Shown: positions 26,940 through 36,010, numbered from the stretch's first letter. The stretch is 64,000 nt of DNA from Pseudomonas sp. DNDY-54 (GCF_019880365.1 NZ_CP082271.1:3038001-3102000), one strand, 5' to 3'. Numbers and translations are program-made. The notes: generated by a model from the sequence alone, not told the origin.

Positions 26940-28505
26940 ATGGACACTTCTGCCCGCCCAGACGCCGTAAGCCTCGATCAACCCTTTGCGGCTATTCCCG
27001 AACTGATTGTGCATTGGGCAAGACACCGGCCCGATCATCCTGCGCTGGTCCAAGGCGAACAGCACCTGACCTTCTCCCAGTTGAATGCCCGCATGGACAG
27101 CGTTGCTGCCGCACTGCAACGCGACGGCCTGGAGCCTGGCGATGTGCTTGCAATCTGCGCCATCAATTCCATCGAGTACGCAACGTTATTTCTCGGCGCT
27201 TTGCGTGCCGGGTTAGCGGTAGCGCCCCTGGCACCTTCGGCCAGTGCCGAGAGTCTGCTCACCATGCTGACGGACGCTTCACCGCGCCTGCTGTTCATTG
27301 ATGCCCAGACGGCTCAGCATCTACAACCTGTGCAGACGCAACTGCCTTGCCCGACCTTGCGGCTGGATCAGTCCCCGGACGGGCTGTCTGCGTGGATGAG
27401 CGATACGGCGCCCGAACCGGTCGCGATCCAACCCGAGTGGCCGTTCAACATCATCTATTCGTCCGGCACCACCGGCGAGCCCAAAGGCATCGTGCAGTCC
27501 CATGCGATGCGCTGGGCACACGTAAGGCGCAGTGCCGCGTACGGCTATGGTGACGACGCCACTACCCTGATCTCCACGCCGCTGTACTCAAACACCACAC
27601 TGGTGGCCTTTCTGCCGACACTCGCGCTGGGCAGTACCGTGGTGCTGATGAGCAAGTTCGACGCGGGCGAGTATCTGCGGTTGGCGCAGCATCACGGTGC
27701 GACCCACACGATGCTGGTCCCGGTGCAATACCAGCGACTCATGGCGCGTGGCGACTTCGATCAGTACGACCTCAGCCGCTTCCGTTACAAGATGTGCACC
27801 AGTGCGCCGTTCAGTGCTGCATTGAAGGCAGAGGTGCTGGCGCGCTGGCCTGGCGGATTGATCGATACCTACGGCATGACCGAAGGCGGCGGGACCTGCA
27901 TCCTCGCTGCACATGAGTACCCGGACAAACTGCACACCGTCGGCAGACCGGCCGAGGGGCATGACATTCGTGTTATCGACGATCAGGGCGTGGAACTGCC
28001 TGAGGGTGCCATCGGCGAGATCGTCGGGCATTCACCGGCGATGATGGCGGGCTATCTGAACAAGCCGGATAAAACCGCCGACGCCGAATGGTACGACCCC
28101 AGCGGCAAGCGGTTCATCCGCACCGGTGACGTTGGTCGCTTCGATGAGGAAGGCTTCCTGACGCTGCTCGATCGCAAGAAAGACATGATCATCTCCGGCG
28201 GCTTCAATCTGTATCCGAGCGATCTCGAGGCGATTCTGCGCGAGCACCCAGCCATCGCGGACGTGGCCGTGGTCGGCGTGCCCTCAACACGCTGGGGCGA
28301 AACGCCGGTGGCCTTTGTCGTCCGCGCACCTGACGCAACGGATGAACCCGAAACGCTGCTGAGTTGGTTCAACGGTCCCGTCGGCAAAACGCAGCGCCTT
28401 GCGCGCCTGATGCTGATTGACGAACTGCCACGCAGCGCGATTGGCAAGGTACTCAAGCGTGAGCTGAGAGACCGTTACACGGCAGCGCACGGCCCGGCGG
28501 ATTAA
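26940..28505 (+). CDS. Class I adenylate-forming acyl-CoA ligase
   Basis: A 521-residue ANL-superfamily ligase from ATG 26940. It would activate a carboxylic acid to an acyl-adenylate and then an acyl-CoA. Visible motifs: IYSSGTTGEPKGIVQSH (P-loop), YGMTEGGG, RTGDVGRFDEEGFLTLLDRKKDMIISGG (A8 hinge, given here as RTGDVGRFDEEG), and LPRSAIGKVLKR with the catalytic Lys. Substrate unknown. It faces the catabolic operon tail to tail (115 bases from ghrA-like stop), which already has its own ligase, so two acids or two steps may be activated. Confidence 0.88.
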   Translation: MDTSARPDAVSLDQPFAAIPELIVHWARHRPDHPALVQGEQHLTFSQLNARMDSVAAALQRDGLEPGDVLAICAINSIEYATLFLGALRAGLAVAPLAPSASAESLLTMLTDASPRLLFIDAQTAQHLQPVQTQLPCPTLRLDQSPDGLSAWMSDTAPEPVAIQPEWPFNIIYSSGTTGEPKGIVQSHAMRWAHVRRSAAYGYGDDATTLISTPLYSNTTLVAFLPTLALGSTVVLMSKFDAGEYLRLAQHHGATHTMLVPVQYQRLMARGDFDQYDLSRFRYKMCTSAPFSAALKAEVLARWPGGLIDTYGMTEGGGTCILAAHEYPDKLHTVGRPAEGHDIRVIDDQGVELPEGAIGEIVGHSPAMMAGYLNKPDKTADAEWYDPSGKRFIRTGDVGRFDEEGFLTLLDRKKDMIISGGFNLYPSDLEAILREHPAIADVAVVGVPSTRWGETPVAFVVRAPDATDEPETLLSWFNGPVGKTQRLARLMLIDELPRSAIGKVLKRELRDRYTAAHGPAD

Positions 28506-28600
28506 CGCCAACAGGCCGTCTGGCTGGGTGATTGTTCCGGTGCACTGCAGGGAACCGGCGCAACGGCGACGCGATCCGAACGCGTCCGCCTGCCTGCGCC

Positions 28601-28632
28601 TTACTTGATAGCCGCGTTACTCAATAGCCGCG
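28601..28632. repeat. 16-bp tandem duplication spanning a stop codon
   Basis: TTACTTGATAGCCGCG (28601-28616) is followed directly by TTACTCAATAGCCGCG (28617-28632), two mismatches apart. The second copy contains the stop of the 2-hydroxyacid dehydrogenase gene, so the first copy looks like a duplicated gene end lying just beyond it. Confidence 0.7.
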
Positions 28633-29550
28633 TTGGATGTCGACGATGCCGCTGATGGACTGACCTTTTTCAAGCGCAAGGATCTTGTCGCCAATCTGGG
28701 CAATCGTGGCCTCGCGCAGCGTACGAGCCGATACGTGTGGGGTGATGGTGACCTGCGGCATCTGCCAGAACGGGTGGGTGGTTGGCAGCGGCTCTTCGCG
28801 GAACACATCGAGTACAGCGCGTGAAACGCGGCCCTCCTCAATCGCGCGGCACAGGTCCTTATCGACGACATGCTCACCGCGACCGACATTGATGACGACG
28901 GCATCGGGTCTCAGCTTCGCGAGCAATGAATAGTCGATCAGATCGCGTGTGCTGGCCGTCAGCGGCAGGGTGTTCACCAGCACGCGGGTTTCACCGAGAA
29001 AGCGGTCGAGCTCCGCGGTGCCGGCAAAGCCGCGGACGCCCTCGAGGGTATGTTCCGAACGCGCCCAGCCACTCACGGGGTAATCCAGCACAGCCAGTGT
29101 GCGCGCGACACGCTGGCCGATATGCCCCAGCCCGAGTACACCCACCGGCCATTCGCTGCGCTCGATCGGCCGGCGCAGTTTCCATTGGCCCGCCGCCTGC
29201 TGCTCGCGGTATGCATCCATGTCGCGGCTGATGCCGATCACGTGATACGCAACATACTCGGCCATCTGCACCGACATGCCGGCATCCTCGAGCCGCACCA
29301 CCGGAATGTCGCGCGGCAGATTCGGCACCTGCACCAGCGCATCGACGCCCGCGCCGAGGTTGAACACCGCTTTGAACCGCGGCTCCTTGTCGAACAGCGC
29401 CGCCGGCGGATGCCAGACGATGGCGTAATCCGCGCCGCAGCTCGGTAAGTCCGGATGCCATACCTGGATGTCAGCCTCCGGCAGGTGCTGCTGGATCAGG
29501 CTGGTCCAGCGCTCGGGCTTGGGGTCGGCGGCGACGAAAAGGATTTTCAT
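28621..29550 (-). CDS. D-2-hydroxyacid dehydrogenase, glyoxylate/hydroxypyruvate reductase A type
   Basis: A 309-residue NAD(P)H-dependent enzyme of the GhrA group. The dinucleotide motif is VGVLGLGHIGQRVARTL (about 137-153), and the catalytic trio follows: Arg in NVGRGEHVVDKDL, Glu in VFREEPLP, His in TPHVSART. GhrA reduces glyoxylate, hydroxypyruvate or other 2-oxoacids. It is the last gene of the minus-strand operon, 66 bases after the class II aldolase gene, and may handle a 2-oxo or 2-hydroxy acid product. Confidence 0.85.
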   Translation of the reverse strand: MKILFVAADPKPERWTSLIQQHLPEADIQVWHPDLPSCGADYAIVWHPPAALFDKEPRFKAVFNLGAGVDALVQVPNLPRDIPVVRLEDAGMSVQMAEYVAYHVIGISRDMDAYREQQAAGQWKLRRPIERSEWPVGVLGLGHIGQRVARTLAVLDYPVSGWARSEHTLEGVRGFAGTAELDRFLGETRVLVNTLPLTASTRDLIDYSLLAKLRPDAVVINVGRGEHVVDKDLCRAIEEGRVSRAVLDVFREEPLPTTHPFWQMPQVTITPHVSARTLREATIAQIGDKILALEKGQSISGIVDIQRGY

Positions 29551-29616
29551 AAGCTCTCAGTATTCTGTTCGGTGAAGAATGCCGGGCCGCGCGGCAAGCG
29601 GCACCGTTGCCTGGTA

Positions 29617-30363
29617 CTAGATGGCGTAGACGTGGCCGTTGGCTTCCAACAGGCGCAACAGGGCCGGCCAGGTCAGCTTGGAAGCATTGCCCAGTTCGGC
29701 GGACTGCTGACGCGTGGTCTCGATGGCCGCGGCGGATGGCAGATGAGTCGGGCCACAGGATTGCGCGCGCACCTGAATCTCGCAGGCCTTCATCAGGAAA
29801 TACAGGTAGGTAAAGGCTTCGGCAACCGTGCTACCGGCGGTGAGCACGCCGTGGTTGCGCAGCATCATCATCCGCTTGTCGCCGAGGTCGCGGATCAACC
29901 GCTCGCGCTCGCTCAGATCCAGCGCGACGCCTTCGTACTCGTGATAGCAAAGGTGGTCGAGACAGAGCATCGCCGTCTGACTCAGGGGCAACAAGCCATC
30001 GCGATGCGCCGAAACCGCCACGCCATCAGCCGCATGAAGATGCATGACCGCACCGGCATCTGCCCTGCCCATGTGCACGGCACTGTGGATGGTGAAGCCG
30101 GCCGGATTGACCCGATGCAGGCTACCGCTCTGAACGATCTGCCCCTCCTGATCGACCTTGACCAGGGACGAGGCGGTGATTTCCTGAAACAGTAAACCGT
30201 AGGGGTTGATCAGAAAATGATGTTCCGGCCCCGGCACGCGCGCCGACAGATGGGTAAACACCAAATCGTCCCAACCGAAGTGCGCCACCAGCCGATAGGC
30301 CGCGGCGAGGTCCTTGCGCACCTGCCATTCGGCTTCGCGATTCGTCGAAGTTGACTCTTGCAT
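29617..30363 (-). CDS. Class II aldolase/adducin family protein
   Basis: A 248-residue zinc-aldolase-fold protein from ATG 30363, where GGAG stands 8 bases upstream; an earlier ATG at 30405 lacks a ribosome site. Zinc-site His residues appear in VMHLHAADGVAVSAH (about 100) and MLRNHGVLTAGS (about 165). The family includes fuculose- and ribulose-phosphate aldolases/epimerases and decarboxylases. The substrate is unknown; position between an acyl-CoA ligase and a glyoxylate-reductase-like enzyme suggests retro-aldol or decarboxylation of a small hydroxy acid (inference). Confidence 0.82.
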   Translation of the reverse strand: MQESTSTNREAEWQVRKDLAAAYRLVAHFGWDDLVFTHLSARVPGPEHHFLINPYGLLFQEITASSLVKVDQEGQIVQSGSLHRVNPAGFTIHSAVHMGRADAGAVMHLHAADGVAVSAHRDGLLPLSQTAMLCLDHLCYHEYEGVALDLSERERLIRDLGDKRMMMLRNHGVLTAGSTVAEAFTYLYFLMKACEIQVRAQSCGPTHLPSAAAIETTRQQSAELGNASKLTWPALLRLLEANGHVYAI

Positions 30364-30426
30364 AGCTCTGCTCCAGTGGTTTGGTAGGCGCGCCGGGGGG
30401 CGCATGGCCCGCAGTGGCCGGTGTGC

Positions 30427-32109
30427 TCAGGCCTCTTGTGTGTGACCGGCGTGCTTGCGGTTCTCCTCTTCCTGCAGGGCGCGCCACATCAGCTTGCCAG
30501 TCGATGAGCGCGGCAGCGAGGTAACGAACTCCACATACACCGGCGCCTTGTAGGCCGCCATTTCCGCCTTGCACCAGTCGATGATGTCCTGCTCGCTGAC
30601 CTGTCCGGCCTGACCGTCACGCAGCACCACGCAGGCCTTTACCGTCTCGCCGCGCTTGGGGTCGGGGCAGGAAATGACACAGCACTCCTGAATCGCCGGG
30701 TGGCGGTACATCAAACTTTCCACCTCCGATGGCCAGACCTTGAAGCCCGAGGCGTTGATCATCCGCTTGACCCGGTCGACGAGGAAGAAATAACCCTCTT
30801 CATCGTAGTAGCCCATGTCACCGGTGCGGAAAAACCTCTGGCCGTCGAGTTCGATGAAGGCCCGTTCGGTCTCTTCCGGCCGGTTCCAGTAGCCCTGGAA
30901 CAGCTGCGGCCCGCGACTGATGATCTCCCCCACTTCGTTGGGCCCCAGCTCCTGCTGGGTAGTCAGGTCGATGACACGGCTGTCGACGTCGAATACCGGA
31001 ATACCGAGGCACTGCGCCTTAGGTCGCGGCACTGGATTGATATGCGTCGCCGCGATGGTTTCGGACAGCCCATAGCCTTCGATGTAACGCAGGCCGGTGA
31101 GCCGATGCAGTTTCTCCTCCACGGCCTTGGGCATCGCGGCGCCGCCGCCACCGACGCTGACCAGGCTGGACAGGTCGTAGCGTTCCAGGTCCGGATCGGA
31201 GAGGAAGTCGATGGCCATCGTGGCGATGTTTACCCAACCGGTGACGTTGTGACGCTCGATAAGCTGGGCGGCCACCTTACGGTCCCAGCGGGTCATGATG
31301 ACCGCGGTGCCGCCGTTGTAGATCGGCCCGCTCATGGCGCCCTGCATGCCGGTGACGTGAAAGTAGGGCAACGTCGCGAGAATCACTGATTCGCTGGTGC
31401 TGTTGGTCCAGACCACGCGATGAATAATGGTGGCCATCGCGGAACGATGGGTGTGCATGCAGCCTTTGGGCGCGCCAGTCGTACCGGAGCTGTAAGGGAA
31501 TACGCAGAGATCATCCGGACCCGCCGTATGCGGACCCGGAACATGACCCGCATCGAAGGTGTCGCGCCAGGCGATACCGCCAGCGAAATCCGGGGTACTC
31601 GGCGCAGCCTGCACTTCGGCCGGTAACGCCAGATCGGTGGGCTTCCGAACATATTCCGAATAGGCCGCGACGATCACGTGGCGCAGCTGTGCAGTGCCGA
31701 CCAGCGGTGCAATGAAACCTGTCAGTTCCTGCCCGCAGAGGCATACCGAAGCGCCGGTGTCGTGCAGGTAATGTTCCAGCTCGGCGCTGTGGTTCATCGG
31801 GTTGACCGGTATCACCACGGCGTCCGCACGCAGGATCGCGTAGTAGGCGATGGTGAATTGCGGTGAGTTCTGCATGTACAACAACACCCGATCGCCCTTG
31901 GCCACCCCCAGATGTTGAAGGTAGCCCGCGAGCGCCTCTACCTCGCGCAACAGCTCGGTGTAGGTGATCAGGGTGTCGTAATAGACGATGGCCGTCTTGT
32001 CCGGGAAGCGCCGTGCGGCGATTTCCAGGTTAACGAACAGGCTGGTCTCCGGCACCGTCAGGTGCTTGGGCAACTCTTCAGGCCAGACCGCATGATGACG
32101 AGTGAACAT
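30427..32109 (-). CDS. Acyl-CoA ligase (AMP-forming)
   Basis: A 560-residue ANL-superfamily acid:CoA ligase, fatty-acid-CoA ligase-like. Motifs: FPYSSGTTGAPKGCMHTH, EGYGLSETIAATH, RTGDMGYYDEEGYFFLVDR and SLPRSSTGKLMWR with the catalytic Lys. Its ATG overlaps the SurE stop (TAATG at 32111-32107), so it is translated as part of the operon. In the LvaABCDE-like interpretation this enzyme supplies the CoA thioester on which the kinase and dehydrogenase act. Confidence 0.9.
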   Translation of the reverse strand: MFTRHHAVWPEELPKHLTVPETSLFVNLEIAARRFPDKTAIVYYDTLITYTELLREVEALAGYLQHLGVAKGDRVLLYMQNSPQFTIAYYAILRADAVVIPVNPMNHSAELEHYLHDTGASVCLCGQELTGFIAPLVGTAQLRHVIVAAYSEYVRKPTDLALPAEVQAAPSTPDFAGGIAWRDTFDAGHVPGPHTAGPDDLCVFPYSSGTTGAPKGCMHTHRSAMATIIHRVVWTNSTSESVILATLPYFHVTGMQGAMSGPIYNGGTAVIMTRWDRKVAAQLIERHNVTGWVNIATMAIDFLSDPDLERYDLSSLVSVGGGGAAMPKAVEEKLHRLTGLRYIEGYGLSETIAATHINPVPRPKAQCLGIPVFDVDSRVIDLTTQQELGPNEVGEIISRGPQLFQGYWNRPEETERAFIELDGQRFFRTGDMGYYDEEGYFFLVDRVKRMINASGFKVWPSEVESLMYRHPAIQECCVISCPDPKRGETVKACVVLRDGQAGQVSEQDIIDWCKAEMAAYKAPVYVEFVTSLPRSSTGKLMWRALQEEENRKHAGHTQEA

Positions 32110-32912
32110 TACAGAACTCCTGAATCGCTATGAGAGGCCAGTTCGGCTATGGCCCGTTCTTCGCCCCACTCGAGCCAGCGTCGGGTGTCGCGCAGCGGCG
32201 TAAGGGCGATACGTTTCTCCCGCAACGCCGTGACATCTGCTTCAGGCGCGACGATGTGGGCCGAGGAGTGCTCAAAGCCGAGCCACCAATACAGAAGCCC
32301 CCGCCCGTCCTGACCTGCCTGCAACCGCGGCCGCGTAATCGAGCCCAGCGATTGCTGGGTCATCCGCAGATGGCTCACGGCAGTGGCCGAGCACGCCGGG
32401 AAGTTCACATTCCAGCAGCAACCGCTGCCCTCGCGACGCGCCCAGAGCGCCCTGATCGTAGGTGCGGCGTAGCGTTCGACGCAGGACCAATCGATGGCCG
32501 TGCGATCGAGGAAAGCCTGGCTCAAGCCAATCGCGGGCAGGCCCAGCAGATCGGCACTGAGCACCGCACCGAGCGTTCCCGAATAAGGCACCGAATCGCC
32601 GATATTCGCCCCACTGTTGATGCCGGATAGCACCAGGTCAGGCGGCGTTTCCTCCAGCCATTCGGCCATGGCAAACATCACACAGTCTGAGGGCGTACCG
32701 GAGACGGCGAAGCGGCGCTCGCCATGGTGATACACCCGCAGCGGTGAATGCACCGAGATGCCCTGACCGGTGCCACTCTGGTCGTGCTCGGGCGCGACCA
32801 CCCACACTTCTTCCGCCAGTTGTGCGGCGATCCGCTCCAGCAAGGCCAGTCCCGGCGCGGCAATGCCGTCATCATTGGTCAGCAGTACGCGGCGTAGCAA
32901 GGGCGCACTCAT
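32109..32912 (-). CDS. SurE-type 5'/3'-nucleotidase or phosphatase (operon paralogue)
   Basis: A 267-residue metal-dependent phosphatase of the SurE family. Metal ligands are visible in LLTNDDGIAAP (Asp14-Asp15), GTPSDCVMFAM and SGINSGANIGDSVPYSGTLG. SurE proteins dephosphorylate nucleoside monophosphates and short polyphosphate. The housekeeping surE lies beside pcm-nlpD-rpoS, so this one is a paralogue. Its start overlaps the kinase stop by four bases (ATGA) and its stop overlaps the ligase start, so it is locked into the catabolic operon, suggesting a different phosphorylated substrate. Confidence 0.88.
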   Translation of the reverse strand: MSAPLLRRVLLTNDDGIAAPGLALLERIAAQLAEEVWVVAPEHDQSGTGQGISVHSPLRVYHHGERRFAVSGTPSDCVMFAMAEWLEETPPDLVLSGINSGANIGDSVPYSGTLGAVLSADLLGLPAIGLSQAFLDRTAIDWSCVERYAAPTIRALWARREGSGCCWNVNFPACSATAVSHLRMTQQSLGSITRPRLQAGQDGRGLLYWWLGFEHSSAHIVAPEADVTALREKRIALTPLRDTRRWLEWGEERAIAELASHSDSGVL

Positions 32913-33979
32913 AACAATGCTCCCTTGTCGCCACCTTGGGCGATGCGCCAGCCGGCTTCGGCCAGCAGGCCCGCACGCTGGCCGACCTGCAAGGCATCGG
33001 CGTTGCTGGCGTTGCCCTGCAATGCGCGTGCGTAGACACCCTGAAGAATCGCCGCCAGCCGGAACAGGGAGAATGCGACGAACACATGCCAATCGGCGAC
33101 CTCGGCACGCCCGCTTTGCTGACAGTAACGGGCCAGCACGTCTTGTTCGGAGGGGATGCCCTGCGCCTGCAAGTCGATGCCGATCAGACCACGCAAACCG
33201 TCGACGCCGGCCGGAAGGTGGTACGGCAGGCAGAAGTAGGCCAGGTCCGCCAGCGGATGGCCGACGGTGGACAATTCCCAATCGAGAATTGCCGCCACCC
33301 TCGCCTCCGCCGGATCGAAAATCAGATTGCCGAGCCGGTAGTCTCCGTGGGCGATGGCGCACTCGTCGCGCTGCGGCACCTGCTCGGGTAGCCATTGCAT
33401 CAGATTTTCCATCGCCGGCATGTCGCCGGTGCGGGACGCCTGATACTGGCCGGACCAGCGCTTCACCTGACGGGCGAAATAGCCCTGTGCCTTGCCGAAG
33501 TCACCAAGCCCGACGGCGGCGACATCAACCTTGTGCAACTCGGCCAGGGTATCGACCGCGGCCAGATGGATCGCGTGGCGGTCATCAACGGCCAGCCCTT
33601 CCAGCGCCGGATGGCTGAAGATCCGCCCCTCAACGTGGTCCATCACATAAAAGGCGGTGCCGATAATCGCTTCGTCCTCGCACAGCAGATGTACGCGTGG
33701 CACCGGAACTGCGGTGTGCTCGGACAGAGCCCGGATCACCTTGTACTCACGCTCGACCATGTGCGCCGTGGGCAGCACTTTGCCCTGCGGCTTTTTGCGC
33801 AGGACGTAACGCCGTCCAGCACTTTCCAACAAATACGTCGGGTTGGACTGACCGCCCTGAAACTGCCGAACCTTTAGCTCGGAGCCTAATTCTGGCAGCT
33901 GCTGCCGAAGGTATTGCGCCAGCGCCGCCTCATCGAAACGATGCGCGGGAAGCACGTCGATCAACTCGGGTTCATTCAT
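32909..33979 (-). CDS. APH-fold kinase similar to the kinase domain of ACAD10/ACAD11
   Basis: A 356-residue phosphotransferase from ATG 33979. It resembles the aminoglycoside-phosphotransferase-like domain of ACAD11: GGQSNPTYLLESAGRRYVLR (42-61), HMVEREYKVIRAL, GTAFYVMDHVEGRIF, HGDYRLGN (211-218, catalytic loop) and LDWELSTVGHPLADLAYF (232-249, metal-binding Asp). In levulinate and 4-hydroxyacid catabolism such kinases phosphorylate the 4-hydroxyl of a 4-hydroxyacyl-CoA. The start of the long frame at 34288 is rejected because it overlaps the SDR gene. Confidence 0.88.
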   Translation of the reverse strand: MNEPELIDVLPAHRFDEAALAQYLRQQLPELGSELKVRQFQGGQSNPTYLLESAGRRYVLRKKPQGKVLPTAHMVEREYKVIRALSEHTAVPVPRVHLLCEDEAIIGTAFYVMDHVEGRIFSHPALEGLAVDDRHAIHLAAVDTLAELHKVDVAAVGLGDFGKAQGYFARQVKRWSGQYQASRTGDMPAMENLMQWLPEQVPQRDECAIAHGDYRLGNLIFDPAEARVAAILDWELSTVGHPLADLAYFCLPYHLPAGVDGLRGLIGIDLQAQGIPSEQDVLARYCQQSGRAEVADWHVFVAFSLFRLAAILQGVYARALQGNASNADALQVGQRAGLLAEAGWRIAQGGDKGALL

Positions 33980-33989
33980 CGCCGAGCCC

Positions 33990-34757
33990 TCAGCATGCGG
34001 TTTCGCCGCCATCGGCAACGATGACCTGCCCTGTGATGTAAGCGCTCGCGGGCGCGGCCAGGAACACGGCCAAGCCGGCAATGTCCACCGGCTCGCCAAT
34101 ACGGCGCAGCGGTGTTTTTTCCGCCGCTCGGCGAACCCGCTCCGGATCATCGAGCAGCGCCTTGGCGAAATCAGTACGCACCAGCCCCGGCGCGATGGCG
34201 TTGACGCGGATGCCCTTGGGCCCCCATTCCGCCGCCAGGTTGCGGGCCAGTGCCGCTTCGGCCGCCTTGGACACGCCGTAGGTGCCAATCACGGTGTTGC
34301 CGCGGAGCCCGGCGATGCTGGAGAGCATGATCACCGCGCCCTCGCCACGCTCGGCCATCTGCGGCAACACCATGTTGGACAGCCAGAAGGTGCCCTTGAC
34401 GTTGGTGTCCATGATCTTGTCCCAGGCGTCGTCGGTCAGCTCACTGGTTGGGCCATAGACCGGGTTGGTGGCCGCGTTGCAGACCAGCACGTCGATCCGC
34501 CCCCAGGTCTGCAGCGTGGTGTCGACCAACCGCTGCAGGTCTTCCTTGCGCCCCACATGACAAGGCACCGCAATCGCCTCGTGGCCCGCGGCTTTGAGCT
34601 CGGCAGCGACGGCCTCGCAGGCATCAGCCTTGCGGCTGGAGATAACCACCCGCGCGCCGCACCGAGCCATCTCCTCGGCGATGGAGCGGCCAATACCACG
34701 GCTGGAACCGGTGATCAGCGCCACCTTTCCGGACAGATCGAACAAGGGATTGGTCAT
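33990..34757 (-). CDS. Short-chain dehydrogenase/reductase
   Basis: A 255-residue NAD(P)-dependent SDR. Signature motifs are GSSRGIGRSIA (17-27), VCNAATNPVYG (NNAG-equivalent, about 90), the catalytic Ser in MLSSIAGLRG and YGVSKAAEAAL (Tyr-xxx-Lys, about 157). It ends DGGETAC. Ten bases separate it from the kinase start. An SDR also accompanies the kinase/acyl-CoA dehydrogenase in lva operons (LvaD), where it takes part in the hydroxyl/keto steps. Confidence 0.9.
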   Translation of the reverse strand: MTNPLFDLSGKVALITGSSRGIGRSIAEEMARCGARVVISSRKADACEAVAAELKAAGHEAIAVPCHVGRKEDLQRLVDTTLQTWGRIDVLVCNAATNPVYGPTSELTDDAWDKIMDTNVKGTFWLSNMVLPQMAERGEGAVIMLSSIAGLRGNTVIGTYGVSKAAEAALARNLAAEWGPKGIRVNAIAPGLVRTDFAKALLDDPERVRRAAEKTPLRRIGEPVDIAGLAVFLAAPASAYITGQVIVADGGETAC

Positions 34758-34792
34758 GAGGACTGCATCCTTCTTTTGGGTTTGTCGGAAGC

Positions 34793-36010
34793 TCAGCGCT
34801 TGCTGGAATAGTTCTTCAGTTCGAGCTTGGCGATGGTGTCCAGATGCACCTCATCAGGACCATCGGCCAGGCGCAGCGTCCGCTGATGTGCCCAGGCTGC
34901 TGCGAGGAAGCTGTCCTGCGAAACGCCTTTTGCGCCGTGCACCTGAATCGCGCGATCCAATACTCGCAACGCCATGCTCGGCGCGGCCGCCTTGATCATG
35001 GCGATCTCCTGCCGTGCGACCTTGTTGCCAACGGTGTCCATCATCCGCGCCGCTTTCAGCGTCAGCAGGCGGGTCTGCTCGATCTCGATGCGCGAGCGGG
35101 CAATGTCCTTGCGGATCGAATCGAAGTCGGCGAGCTGCTTGCCGAACGCCACTCGGTCATAGACGCGCTCGCACATGGCTTGCAAGGCCCGCTCGGCCAC
35201 GCCGATGGTGCGCATGCAATGGTGGATGCGGCCCGGGCCGAGACGCCCCTGGGCGATCTCGAAACCGCGGCCTTCGCCAAGCAGCATGTTGCTGGCCGGC
35301 ACGCGAACGTTGTTGTAGTGAATTTCGGCGTGGCCATGGGGCGCGTGGTCGTAACCGAACACGTGGAGCGCACGAACGATCTCAACACCAGGCGTGTCCA
35401 GGGGCACGAGAATCATCGACTGCTGCCGATGGCGCTCGGCCGTCGGGTCGGTTTTGCCCATGACGATGGCAATCTTGCAGGTGGTGGTCATCGCACCTGA
35501 CGACCACCATTTCTGCCCGTTGATCACATACTCATCGCCTTCGCGGCGGATCTCGCAGGCGATGTTGGTCGCATCAGAGGATGCCACTTCGGGTTCGGTC
35601 ATCGAGAAACAGGAGCGTATTTCGCCATTGAGCAGCGGCTTGAGCCACTGTTCCTGCTGCTCTGGCGTGCCGTAGCGCGCCAGCACTTCCATGTTGCCGG
35701 TGTCCGGCGCTGAGCAGTTGAAGACTTCGGCGGCAACATGCGAGCGGCCCATGATTTCGCAGAGGTGGGCGTACTCGAAATTGGTCAACCCGGCGCCGAA
35801 CGCGCTTTCCGGGAGGAACAGATTCCATAGCCCCTGCGCCCGCGCTTTTTTCTTCAGCTCTTCGAGAATCGGCGGTGGCGCCCAACGATTGTGGGCATTG
35901 GCAACCTGCTCATGAAAGACATGCTCGTTGGGGTAGATGTGTTCCTCCATGAACGCCGAGAGCTGTTCATGGAGCTGTAACGCTTTACCGGTCAGTTCAT
36001 ACATCGCCAT
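34793..36010 (-). CDS. Acyl-CoA dehydrogenase family protein, ACAD10/ACAD11-like
   Basis: A 405-residue flavoprotein. The middle-domain phrase SCFSMTEPEVASSDATNI, INGQKWWSSGA and the C-terminal LRLADGPDEVHLDTIAKLEL match the dehydrogenase half of ACAD10/ACAD11 and LvaC-type enzymes. In those systems the enzyme acts on the 4-phosphoacyl-CoA, removing phosphate to give an enoyl-CoA, rather than on an ordinary fatty acyl-CoA. It overlaps the thioesterase gene upstream by 14 bases and is 35 bases upstream of the SDR. Confidence 0.9.
   Translation of the reverse strand: MAMYELTGKALQLHEQLSAFMEEHIYPNEHVFHEQVANAHNRWAPPPILEELKKKARAQGLWNLFLPESAFGAGLTNFEYAHLCEIMGRSHVAAEVFNCSAPDTGNMEVLARYGTPEQQEQWLKPLLNGEIRSCFSMTEPEVASSDATNIACEIRREGDEYVINGQKWWSSGAMTTTCKIAIVMGKTDPTAERHRQQSMILVPLDTPGVEIVRALHVFGYDHAPHGHAEIHYNNVRVPASNMLLGEGRGFEIAQGRLGPGRIHHCMRTIGVAERALQAMCERVYDRVAFGKQLADFDSIRKDIARSRIEIEQTRLLTLKAARMMDTVGNKVARQEIAMIKAAAPSMALRVLDRAIQVHGAKGVSQDSFLAAAWAHQRTLRLADGPDEVHLDTIAKLELKNYSSKR

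Noticed and set aside
26295..27119. 274-codon version of the small membrane protein
   Set aside because: The extra N-terminal 163 codons run antisense to the acyl-CoA ligase gene and lack a ribosome site, while ATG 26630 puts a membrane helix at the N-terminus.
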